From contig JBILTF010000007.1 in the NCBI GenBank assembly GCA_044371675.1, positions 1-43,468 on the forward strand: a DNA stretch of 43,468 nucleotides, read 5' to 3'. The notes under the pieces were generated by a model. That model saw only the letters and a program-made list of their open reading frames with translations. It made no database searches and was not told the DNA's origin. Positions within the stretch are counted from its first letter, which is position 1, and each line of letters begins with the position of its first letter. Below, piece by piece: positions 1-6,077 of this stretch. This stretch comes from CAIZGX01 sp044371675 (GTDB lineage: Bacteria > Bacteroidota > Bacteroidia > Flavobacteriales_D > Sanyastnellaceae). The position numbers and the translations under genes were made by a program.

Positions 1-716
1 TAGGCGTTGTTGTCTTCCATACTTTCTGTGTAATTTTCTTCAGGAAGAAGCAAGTTCCACGTTGCAGCAGCGTATTCCTTTGCCTTTCCGTTAGCGTTGA
101 AGTCTTGCACCCACTTTGGAAGTTCGCGCATGTACCATGAGCTTGAGGCCCACACGCCTTCTTCTCCGCCTACGAACCAATAGGCTGCATTGGCTGTTCT
201 TCCGGCGGGAAGTATAGCGCCTCGATCTTTAAGAGAGATGCCAATGACTTTCGATTTTCCTGCGGTGAAGATTTTTAGTTCGTCGCCAATTGTGCTTGAC
301 TTTAAGTAGTGTGGCGACATCTTTGCAGCAGCTGAAGAAGTACCTACGCTGTTTACCATTGAATCTGCCGAGCAGTAGGTCATGCGGTTGTATTTTCTTT
401 CGAACCAATCGTTGGCCACAATGCCGTTGTGCGCTGGCGTTGTGCCTGTGAAAATGGCTGCGTGTCCAGGACCTGTGTACGTTGGCATGTAGTTGTATTG
501 CAGGTTACGTGCGTAGGATCCATTGCGCACTAAGCGTTTGAATCCGCCTTCGATGTAGTCGTTCCAGAAGCGATCGATGTAGTCGTTGCGCATTTGATCA
601 ACGGTAATTCCGATGACAATCGGAGGAAGTTGTTGGTCGGAAGGAGAAGTTGTTTTCTTCTGTCCGAAAGCCGAAAGGCTAATGAGTACGAGTAATAAAG
701 AAGTAAATCTGCTCAT
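1..716 (-). CDS. pafA: PafA-type alkaline phosphatase, 5' part (runs off window start)
   Basis: The first 238 codons are present; the rest lies beyond base 1. Residues 1-18 form a short signal peptide ending in AFG before Gln, so the protein is probably exported to the periplasm or outer membrane. The catalytic landmarks of the PafA phosphomonoesterase family are visible: metal-binding Asp40 (ITVDQM), nucleophile Thr81 in TYTGPGHA, Asn102 in VANDW exactly 21 residues later, and the Lys163-Asp-Arg165 pair in SLKDRG. The Thr/Asn spacing and the KxR pair match the Elizabethkingia enzyme as I recall it, and separate PafA from nucleotide pyrophosphatases. Family members hydrolyse phosphate monoesters, usually for phosphate scavenging, and are about 540 residues long. 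The ATG at 716 follows a promoter-like box at 721-728. Confidence 0.9.
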   Translation of the reverse strand, partial: MSRFTSLLLVLISLSAFGQKKTTSPSDQQLPPIVIGITVDQMRNDYIDRFWNDYIEGGFKRLVRNGSYARNLQYNYMPTYTGPGHAAIFTGTTPAHNGIVANDWFERKYNRMTYCSADSMVNSVGTSSAAAKMSPHYLKSSTIGDELKIFTAGKSKVIGISLKDRGAILPAGRTANAAYWFVGGEEGVWASSSWYMRELPKWVQDFNANGKAKEYAAATWNLLLPEENYTESMEDNNA

Positions 717-730
717 GGTACAAATGTACC
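717..730. promoter_or_regulatory. Palindrome overlapping pafA promoter
   Basis: GGTAC-AAAT-GTACC is a perfect 5-bp inverted repeat whose arm abuts the pafA start codon. The minus-strand reading contains TACATTTG at 728-721, a match to the Bacteroidota -7 consensus TAnnTTTG. Box and palindrome coincide, so a repressor bound here would block transcription. A regulatory role is inference. Confidence 0.45.
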
Positions 731-755
731 TCTGAATTAATTTACTTTTACGGGA

Positions 756-862
756 CACAACACGTTGTGATGACCTTCTGCGAAGGATGACCGCGGGGCG
801 GATGACACAACACGTTGTGATGACCACTTTGTGGATGACGCTTTGCGATGACCGCGAAGCGG
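756..862. repeat. Array of seven mini-hairpins with ATGA spacers (array C)
   Basis: Seven perfect inverted repeats follow one another: 756-769 (cacaa/ttgtg), 774-786 (ccttc/gaagg), 791-801 (ccgc/gcgg), 806-819 (cacaa/ttgtg again), 824-834 (ccac/gtgg), 839-847 (cgc/gcg) and 852-862 (ccgc/gcgg). Loops are 3 nt, or 4 in the two copies of the first unit. Each pair of hairpins is separated by exactly ATGA. The stems differ in sequence but all pair, so structure and spacer are conserved rather than sequence. A 22-bp direct repeat (754-775 and 804-825) contains the duplicated unit. The array fills the gap between divergent pafA and the shikimate kinase gene. Confidence 0.85.
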
Positions 863-879
863 AGGCCTAGACAAATCGA

Positions 880-1338
880 ATGATTATGAACAGACATATT
901 TTATTAGTAGGAATGCCCGGAAGTGGGAAGACGACGATGGCGAGGAGGCTTGCTTTGGAGCGGGGTGTGTCATGCTACGAGGTAGATGAAATGTTAGAGT
1001 TGAAGTGGGGAAGGAGTATTGCTGAATTTGTGGAGGAGCAGGGGTGGGAGAAATTTCGCGAGGAAGAATTTTCCATGATGAAATCGATTGTGAATGAACC
1101 GGTGGGAATCATTTCAGCGGGAGCAGGTTTTTTCACCACGGAAGAGAAAGTTGAATTCTCTTTGAATCATTTTGAAGTGTGGTATTTGGAAGTGTCTACA
1201 GATGAGTTGTTCAACAGACTCAACACGCCGGACGAGCGTGCGAAGCGTCCGCTATTAAGTACAGGGGATTTGCTTTTTAAATTACAGGAGTTGTTGAAGG
1301 AGCGAGAAGTTTTTTATCTGCGAGGTAAGAATAGGTAA
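880..1338 (+). CDS. aroK: Shikimate kinase-like protein, C-terminally shortened
   Basis: 152 residues of the P-loop shikimate kinase fold, which phosphorylates shikimate at the 3-OH with ATP in chorismate synthesis. Visible: Walker A GMPGSGKT (11-18), Asp36 and Arg60 at the usual shikimate-binding spacing, a glycine loop ISAGAG (78-83) where the family normally has GGG, lid Arg123 in KRPLL, and Arg142 in the substrate-binding helix. Family members usually run to about 165-175 residues; here the frame ends at LRGKNR inside a 10-bp tandem repeat, losing the C-terminal strand and helix near the adenine site. The enzyme may be impaired, or a second aroK may exist elsewhere. ATG at 880 is followed by another at 886; no TAnnTTTG box precedes it. 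Confidence 0.75.
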   Translation: MIMNRHILLVGMPGSGKTTMARRLALERGVSCYEVDEMLELKWGRSIAEFVEEQGWEKFREEEFSMMKSIVNEPVGIISAGAGFFTTEEKVEFSLNHFEVWYLEVSTDELFNRLNTPDERAKRPLLSTGDLLFKLQELLKEREVFYLRGKNR

Positions 1339-1383
1339 GAATAGGTAAGAAAGGGTAAGAGATGGTAAGAGAGGGTAAGAGGA
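1324..1383 (+). repeat. Six-copy 10-bp tandem repeat GGTAAGANNN
   Basis: GGTAAGA recurs at 1324, 1334, 1344, 1354, 1364 and 1374, each time with three variable bases (ata, ata, aag, gat, gag, gga). The stop codon of the shikimate kinase frame is formed by the second copy. Because 10 is not a multiple of 3, gain or loss of copies upstream of the stop would shift the frame and change the C-terminus. Confidence 0.9.
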
Positions 1384-1384
1384 T

Positions 1385-1440
1385 TCACCGAAGGTTTGAT
1401 CACGAAGTGATTGATTTGAAAGATCTATCACCTTCGGTGA
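1385..1440 (+). repeat. Mini-hairpin array A
   Basis: Consecutive small inverted repeats: acc-gaa-ggt (1387-1395), atcac-gaa-gtgat (1399-1411), attt-gaa-agat (1414-1424, one G-T pair) and tcacc-ttc-ggtga (1428-1440). Loops are all 3 nt. The outermost arms (1385-1394 and 1431-1440) are also complementary over 10 bp, so the whole block can fold as one larger stem. Spacers read TTGA, like the ATGA spacers of the array at 756-862. It lies between the shikimate kinase stop and the rhodanese promoter, and its first half aligns with the array at 11414-11526 read on the minus strand. Confidence 0.8.
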
Positions 1441-1481
1441 GTAATGTGACTCTCCTCACAGCACCTTTCAACTTCCTATTC

Positions 1482-1489
1482 TAACTTCG
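1482..1489 (+). promoter_or_regulatory. Promoter -7 box TAACTTCG (rhodanese operon)
   Basis: TAACTTCG lies 16 nt before the ATG at 1506. It is a TAnnTTcG variant of the Bacteroidota -7 element and is identical to the box before serS. No separate promoter is seen for the two downstream genes. Confidence 0.5.
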
Positions 1490-1505
1490 CTAAAAATTCA
1501 AAACA

Positions 1506-1781
1506 ATGGATGTATTAGCAGCTTTAAAAAATGGAACGGCAACAATTGTTGATGTTCGTTTAAGAGAAGAATTTCAAAGTGGACACGTAGCGGGTTCAAT
1601 CAATATTCCGTTACAAGAAGTGCCAACGAAAGTAGAAGAGTTTAAAAACATGCCGAAGCCTTTGGTGTTATGCTGCCTTTCAGGCGGAAGAAGCGGACAA
1701 GCAACCGGATACCTTCAACAACAAGGCGTTCAAGACGTGTATAACGGTGGTGGTTGGATGGAAGTAAATGCACTTGTGTAA
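1506..1781 (+). CDS. Rhodanese-like domain protein (first of a pair)
   Basis: A 91-residue single-domain rhodanese, a sulfurtransferase fold that carries persulfide on a catalytic cysteine. The active loop CLSGGR (57-62) supplies Cys57 in the usual C-x4-R arrangement. DVR at 16-18, GHVAGSINIPL (26-36) and the C-terminal YNGGGW segment are family landmarks. There is no signal peptide, so it should be cytoplasmic. The stop overlaps the start of the second rhodanese in TAATG, and a thioredoxin gene follows, so the three are translationally coupled and probably handle sulfane sulfur together. The physiological substrate cannot be read from sequence. Confidence 0.93.
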   Translation: MDVLAALKNGTATIVDVRLREEFQSGHVAGSINIPLQEVPTKVEEFKNMPKPLVLCCLSGGRSGQATGYLQQQGVQDVYNGGGWMEVNALV

Positions 1782-2095
1782 TGGGACTATTTTCATTCTT
1801 GAAAGGAAAGCCAAAGGCAGATTTGGTGCAGCTGATGCGCGATGGTGCTAAGTTGGTAGATGTTCGTACGAAAGGCGAATATTCTGAAGGACATGCAAAG
1901 GGAACAAGCAATGTTCCTCTACCTGAAATTCCAACCAAGGCGAAAGCTTGGAAAAAAGACGAAGTTATTATTCTCTGCTGCAGAAGCGGTATGAGAAGCG
2001 GTGCAGCTGTTTCACAACTGAAGCAAATGGGATTCACCAATGTTCACAATGCGGGTAGCTGGAATAAAATGCAATCGCTAATTCAACAAAAATGA
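1781..2095 (+). CDS. Rhodanese-like domain protein (second of a pair)
   Basis: 104 residues when started at ATG 1781, which overlaps the preceding stop by one base. The active loop CRSGMR (67-72) keeps Cys67 and Arg72. DVRTKGEYSEGHAKG and NVPLPEIPTK mirror the first rhodanese (DVRLREEF.SGHVAG, NIPLQEVPTK), so the pair probably arose by tandem duplication. This copy has a short basic N-terminal extension (MGLFSFLKGK). The reading frame extends further upstream, but those codons lie within the first gene and are not needed. Its stop overlaps the thioredoxin start in ATGA. Likely a cytoplasmic persulfide carrier or thiosulfate sulfurtransferase; substrate unknown. Confidence 0.93.
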   Translation: MGLFSFLKGKPKADLVQLMRDGAKLVDVRTKGEYSEGHAKGTSNVPLPEIPTKAKAWKKDEVIILCCRSGMRSGAAVSQLKQMGFTNVHNAGSWNKMQSLIQQK

Positions 2096-2388
2096 AAGGA
2101 AGCTTCAATGACATAATTCAAGGTGATAAGCCAGTGTTAGTAGACTTCTTCGCAACATGGTGTGGACCGTGTAAATATCAAGGTCCTATCTTAGAAGAAT
2201 TAGCAGCTGCTATCGGTGACGAAGCGCGCATTATTAAAATCGACATCGACCGCAACCAAGCAGTCGCAGCGAAATACAACGTTCGTTCAGTTCCAACGTT
2301 AATGATCTTCAAAAATGGAGAAGTGAAGTGGAAAGAGGCAGGAGTAAAAGAAAAAGAGCAGTTGATTCAACTGCTCCGTTCTATCTAA
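2092..2388 (+). CDS. Thioredoxin family protein
   Basis: 98 residues, a minimal cytoplasmic thioredoxin. The redox motif WCGPC (23-27) and the cis-proline in SVPT (Pro68) are intact, so it should reduce disulfides or persulfides. It overlaps the upstream rhodanese by 4 bases (ATGA). In such gene sets the thioredoxin plausibly recycles the rhodanese persulfide; that partnership is inference from the operon. Slightly shorter than E. coli TrxA (109 residues). A transcription terminator follows that lies mostly inside the convergent paaA gene. Confidence 0.95.
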   Translation: MKGSFNDIIQGDKPVLVDFFATWCGPCKYQGPILEELAAAIGDEARIIKIDIDRNQAVAAKYNVRSVPTLMIFKNGEVKWKEAGVKEKEQLIQLLRSI

Positions 2389-2410
2389 ATTTTAGTTTTT
2401 TGTTTAAGAA

Positions 2411-3358
2411 TTAAGCTGCACTTTGTGCAGCTTTTTCTTTTTGCTTTTCAGCATAAGCAACTGCGGCTTCACGCACCCAAGCGCCTTCACTCCAAGCTTT
2501 CTGCTTTGCAGCAATGCGCTCTTTGTTGCAAGGTCCGTTTCCTTTTACCACTTCGTTGAATTCGGTCCAATCGATTTCACCGAAATCGTAATGACCTGTT
2601 TCTTCGTTCCATTTTAAATCTGGATCTGGAATAGTTAGTCCTAAGTACTCCGCTTGCGCAACAGTCATGTCTACAAACTTCTGACGCATATCGTCGTTCG
2701 AATGACGCTTGATTTTCCAAATCATATTCTGACTGCTGTGCGCAGAGTCTTTGTCAGACGGGCCAAACATCATTAACGCCGGCCACCAAAAACGATTAAA
2801 TGCATCTTGCAACATTTTCTTTTGCTCTGCAGTTCCTTTCGAAAGGGCAATGCAAATTTCATATCCTTGACGTTGGTGAAAACTTTCTTCTTTACAAATG
2901 CGAATCAACGCTCTGCTGTATGGTCCGTAACTCGTGCGTTGCAGAGATACTTGATTCACAATAGCAGCGCCGTCTACCAACCAACCAATGGCTCCAATGT
3001 CGGCCCATGAAGTAGTTGGGTAATTGAAAATGGAAGAGTACTTCGCTTTTCCAGAAAGCATTTCTTCGGTCATGGTATCTCTATCAACCCCCATGGTTTC
3101 TGCAGCGCAATACAAGTACAAACCGTGTCCGGCTTCGTCTTGAACTTTTGCCAACAAAATGGCTTTACGACGAAGTGATGGGGCACGGGTAATCCAATTT
3201 CCTTCAGGAAGCATGCCTATGATTTCACTGTGCGCGTGCTGACCGATCTGACGAATAAGAGTCTTACGGTAGCCTTCGGGCATCCAATCTTTTGCTTCGA
3301 TTTTATTTTCAGCATCTATGTATTGCTGAAATTTTTGAAGAGCGATTTCCATTTCCAT
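2411..3358 (-). CDS. paaA: Phenylacetyl-CoA 1,2-epoxidase subunit PaaA-like di-iron oxygenase
   Basis: 315 residues of the PaaA/PaaC ferritin-like di-iron family. PaaA is the catalytic subunit of the ring-epoxidising complex that turns phenylacetyl-CoA into its 1,2-epoxide. Metal-ligand motifs are visible: Glu45 in HSEIIG, DEAGH (74-78) and EESFH (157-161). PEGNW and the overall length fit PaaA. Start ATG 3358 lies only 5 nt after a TAAATTTG box, so the transcript would be nearly leaderless; ATG 3352 is the alternative. The reductase gene paaE is divergent across 105 bp, but paaB, paaC and paaD are not adjacent, which is unusual and leaves the exact substrate open. Confidence 0.88.
   Translation of the reverse strand: MEMEIALQKFQQYIDAENKIEAKDWMPEGYRKTLIRQIGQHAHSEIIGMLPEGNWITRAPSLRRKAILLAKVQDEAGHGLYLYCAAETMGVDRDTMTEEMLSGKAKYSSIFNYPTTSWADIGAIGWLVDGAAIVNQVSLQRTSYGPYSRALIRICKEESFHQRQGYEICIALSKGTAEQKKMLQDAFNRFWWPALMMFGPSDKDSAHSSQNMIWKIKRHSNDDMRQKFVDMTVAQAEYLGLTIPDPDLKWNEETGHYDFGEIDWTEFNEVVKGNGPCNKERIAAKQKAWSEGAWVREAAVAYAEKQKEKAAQSAA
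2413..2441 (+). terminator. Terminator of the rhodanese-thioredoxin operon, inside paaA 3' end
   Basis: Stem AAGCTGCAC / GTGCAGCTT (9 bp) with loop TTT, followed on the plus strand by a T-rich run. It lies 24 bases past the thioredoxin stop. On the other strand the same bases encode the last residues and stop of PaaA, so this sequence is both coding and terminator. No T run follows on the minus strand, so it acts in one direction only. Confidence 0.8.
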
Positions 3359-3363
3359 AGGAA

Positions 3364-3371
3364 CAAATTTA
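3364..3371 (-). promoter_or_regulatory. Promoter -7 box TAAATTTG (paaA)
   Basis: Minus-strand TAAATTTG fits TAnnTTTG and ends 5 nt before the paaA ATG. Together with the box at 3443-3450 it marks a divergent promoter region shared with paaE. Confidence 0.55.
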
Positions 3372-3442
3372 GTTCATTCACCTTAAACATAATCATTGCA
3401 AATATCAGCTGTGAAAAATTCTTATTCAGAACAGCGTTGGCG

Positions 3443-3450
3443 TATTTTTG
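3443..3450 (+). promoter_or_regulatory. Promoter -7 box TATTTTTG (paaE)
   Basis: TATTTTTG fits TAnnTTTG and lies 13 nt upstream of ATG 3464. Its position excludes the longer upstream reading of the paaE frame as the real start. Confidence 0.55.
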
Positions 3451-3463
3451 CCTTTTCAAACTT

Positions 3464-4540
3464 ATGAGACCAACCTTTGCCGCTTTAACCGTTTCCGACG
3501 TTCGTCAGGAAACTGCCGATAGTGTTTCTATTGCGTTTAATGTTCCTTCAGATTTGACTGAGCGTTACGTCTTTAAACCTGGACAATACTTAACACTACG
3601 TGCTAGTGTGAACGGAGAAGACATTCGCAGATCTTATTCGATTTGTAGCGGAACAAATGACGGTGAATTGCGCGTAGCGATTAAGCGCGTAGATGGCGGA
3701 GTGTTTTCCACATGGGCCACCTCTCAGGTGAAGGCAGGAATGGAAATGCAGGTGATGAACCCTATGGGTCACTTCACCCCGAATAATATAGATGGAAAGA
3801 CGCACGTGGTGCTGTATGCAGCTGGAAGTGGAATTACACCTATGCTTTCCATTGCGCGCACCTTGCTTCAAAACAACGCTGAGGCGGAAGTGAGTTTGAT
3901 ATACGGAAACAGACATTTCAGTGGAATTATCTTCCGCGATTTAATTGAAGACATGAAGGACATTTACCTCGGACGTTTCCGTGTGTTTCATGTGTTAAGC
4001 GGTGAGCCAAATGACATTGCTCTTTTTCATGGAAGAATAGATGCTGAAAAAATAGAAGGCTATACCCAACGCTTCATTCCAATGGATACGCTTTCAGAAG
4101 TTTTTGTTTGCGGACCAGAGCCTATGATTCGCGCGGTGAAAGATTTTTATTTGTCGAATGGAATGGCAGCAGAGAATGTCCATTTTGAATTGTTCGCTTC
4201 TCCGGGCCAAGCCAAGCAAGCTGCTCCAGTTGTGAAGAAGGAAGTGGTGTTGGAAGGACAGGCGGATGTAACTGTTATTTTCGACGGGAATTACACGCAA
4301 TTCAAAATGCCGAAGACGGGAGAAATGATACTAGACGCGGCTCAGCGCGCGGGATTGGACATTCCTTTTTCATGTAAGGGGGGCATGTGTTGCACATGTC
4401 GCGCACACGTGAAAGAAGGTGAGGTTGATATGAAACTCAACTACGCATTAGAACCGGGAGAGGTGAATGCTGGATTCGTCTTGACTTGTCAATGCGAGCC
4501 CGTTTCAGACACAGTCGTTATCGACTTCGATAAAGTATAA
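3464..4540 (+). CDS. paaE: PaaE-like ferredoxin-NADP reductase with 2Fe-2S domain
   Basis: 358 residues with the standard PaaE order: FAD-binding barrel (RRSYS at 55-59), NAD(P)-binding domain (GSGITPM), then a C-terminal plant-type ferredoxin domain with cluster ligands Cys304, Cys309, Cys312 and Cys342 (CKGGMCCTC...C). It would pass electrons from NAD(P)H to a di-iron oxygenase, most simply the PaaA encoded divergently. I start it at ATG 3464, just after its promoter box; the open frame extends 78 codons upstream, into paaA and the promoter region, and that part looks non-coding. The stop is 3 bases from the convergent LRR gene stop, with no obvious terminator between. Confidence 0.9.
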   Translation: MRPTFAALTVSDVRQETADSVSIAFNVPSDLTERYVFKPGQYLTLRASVNGEDIRRSYSICSGTNDGELRVAIKRVDGGVFSTWATSQVKAGMEMQVMNPMGHFTPNNIDGKTHVVLYAAGSGITPMLSIARTLLQNNAEAEVSLIYGNRHFSGIIFRDLIEDMKDIYLGRFRVFHVLSGEPNDIALFHGRIDAEKIEGYTQRFIPMDTLSEVFVCGPEPMIRAVKDFYLSNGMAAENVHFELFASPGQAKQAAPVVKKEVVLEGQADVTVIFDGNYTQFKMPKTGEMILDAAQRAGLDIPFSCKGGMCCTCRAHVKEGEVDMKLNYALEPGEVNAGFVLTCQCEPVSDTVVIDFDKV

Positions 4541-4543
4541 ATG

Positions 4544-5164
4544 TTAGTGTCCGTCTTCGCAGGCGCAAGGCATGGAGAAATAAACTTTGGTTCTCTTTTG
4601 ATCGATCATTTGAAGGATTCGATCTTGTGTTCCGTAGCTCATTTGGTTGTGAAGAAAATCGAGATGAGTTAAGTTCTTCAATGAACCTAGAGCATTCGGA
4701 TAATAGTCGATAGGATTGTCCCACAGCGCCAATATTTCCAACTTTTGCAGCTTTTCTATTTCGTCGGGAAGGTTACTAATGTAATTATCGCCGAGTTCAA
4801 GAATGCGTAAATTTTTCAAATTGAAAAGTGACGGCGGCATGGAATCAATTTCATTTTCATTGATGCTTAATCGTTGTAAAAAAGGAAGCTCGTTAATTTT
4901 GGATGGAAGGGTTTTAATCTTGTTGCGATCGAGTTGAAGATCGTTCAAGTTGGAAAGTAGAAATATTTCTTGAGGAATCTCGGTGTACTTTTTTCTGTTG
5001 AGGTGCAGTCGATAAACGTTTGCAGGTTCCTTTAAGGCAAGATTTAAATCCGTGTATATTTTACACGTGTCTATTTTGTCCCAAGACACCAATTGCGCAT
5101 GAGATGCAACGAATAGGTTGATGGAAAATAAGAGGATTAAAAGAGTTGTTTTAGCGAATCGCAT
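4544..5164 (-). CDS. Exported leucine-rich repeat protein
   Basis: 206 residues from ATG 5164, overlapping the end of ribF by 14 bases; an upstream in-frame TTG is less likely. Residues 1-23 are a clear signal peptide ending ASHA before Gln. The body holds about five LRR units of 22-23 residues of the LxxLxLxxNxIxxLP bacterial type (LQDLDRNKIKTLP-like, LRILELGDNYISNLP, LEILALWDNPIDYYP). The C-terminus is cysteine- and charge-rich (CACEDGH). Probably a periplasmic or surface protein with a binding role; partner unknown. It is the last gene of the hbd-ribF transcript. Confidence 0.85.
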   Translation of the reverse strand: MRFAKTTLLILLFSINLFVASHAQLVSWDKIDTCKIYTDLNLALKEPANVYRLHLNRKKYTEIPQEIFLLSNLNDLQLDRNKIKTLPSKINELPFLQRLSINENEIDSMPPSLFNLKNLRILELGDNYISNLPDEIEKLQKLEILALWDNPIDYYPNALGSLKNLTHLDFLHNQMSYGTQDRILQMIDQKRTKVYFSMPCACEDGH

Positions 5165-6071
5165 TGGCAATGTCTTTTGCAAGTTGTTCTTTCAACGCAT
5201 CTATTGAACCAAAATTTTGTTCGTCGCGCAACTTCCTAATAAAAGCTACTTGCAGGGGTTGTTCGTAGAGGCTGCTATTAAACTCTATTATATGAACTTC
5301 CAACGAACGGCTTCCGTTTAATTCGAATGTAGGTCGTGTTCCAATGTTCATGGCTCCGCGGTAGTTTATTCCGTTGATGTTGGTTTCTACTACATAGACT
5401 CCGTTTGCGGGAATAAGTTTCAAGGGATCTGAAATTTTCATGTTTGCGGTTGGAAAACCAATTTTCTTTCCGTTCCCTTTTCCATGCACTACCGTTCCTG
5501 AAAGGACGTAGTTGCGTCCGGTTGCTTCCTTCGCGAATTCTACCTTTCCAACTAAAATAGCATTCCGAATTTTCGTTGAACTCACTTCACTTTCGTTAAT
5601 GAGTTGCGCAGGAATTTCTTCAACATGAAATTGAAAAATGTTTGCATATTCCAATAGTTTTTGAAAGTTTCCTTCACGATTTCTTCCGAAGCGATGGTCA
5701 TATCCGACGATAACGGTGTGCACATTTATTCCAACAACCAATAGATCGCGCACATATTCAAACGCCGATTTTTTTGCGAATTCCATTGTGAATGGAAATT
5801 CAACTAAATGATCTACGCCACAGTCGGAAAGGAATTGTCTTTTTTCGTTGGTATCTGAAAGTAATTGAATGCCATGATCTTCGGGAAAGAGAACAGTTCG
5901 CGGGTGAGGTGAGAATGTAAGCACAACAGTTTCTCCATTGACCTCCTTTGCGAGCTCTCTCATGCGCGTAAGCAAGGCTTGATGCCCCATGTGAACACCA
6001 TCGAAGGTCCCAATAGTTAAGACAGGGTTTTTAACGTCCTTAAACGAAGAAAAGTCGTGATGAATTTTCAC
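5151..6071 (-). CDS. ribF: Bifunctional riboflavin kinase / FAD synthetase
   Basis: 306 residues, the usual RibF length. The N-terminal FMN adenylyltransferase domain shows GTFDGVHMGH with the HxGH nucleotidyl motif at 27-30 and GYDHRFG. The C-terminal riboflavin kinase domain shows GKKIGFPTAN and NIGTRPTF. It converts riboflavin to FMN and then FAD in the cytoplasm. The only start that reaches the conserved N-terminus is GTG at 6071, because an in-frame TAA (shared with the hbd stop) lies just upstream. It follows hbd by 6 bases and overlaps the LRR gene, so it is translated from the hbd transcript. Confidence 0.96.
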   Translation of the reverse strand: MKIHHDFSSFKDVKNPVLTIGTFDGVHMGHQALLTRMRELAKEVNGETVVLTFSPHPRTVLFPEDHGIQLLSDTNEKRQFLSDCGVDHLVEFPFTMEFAKKSAFEYVRDLLVVGINVHTVIVGYDHRFGRNREGNFQKLLEYANIFQFHVEEIPAQLINESEVSSTKIRNAILVGKVEFAKEATGRNYVLSGTVVHGKGNGKKIGFPTANMKISDPLKLIPANGVYVVETNINGINYRGAMNIGTRPTFELNGSRSLEVHIIEFNSSLYEQPLQVAFIRKLRDEQNFGSIDALKEQLAKDIANAIR

Positions 6072-6077
6072 TTTGAA

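Noticed and set aside
756..862. CRISPR-like or transposon terminal repeats
   Set aside because: Hairpin sequences differ, spacers are 4 bp and constant, and no transposase or cas gene is nearby.
1642..2040. Open frame of 132 codons on the minus strand opposite the rhodanese pair
   Set aside because: It is the complement of two well-supported rhodanese genes, has no family resemblance and no start signals.
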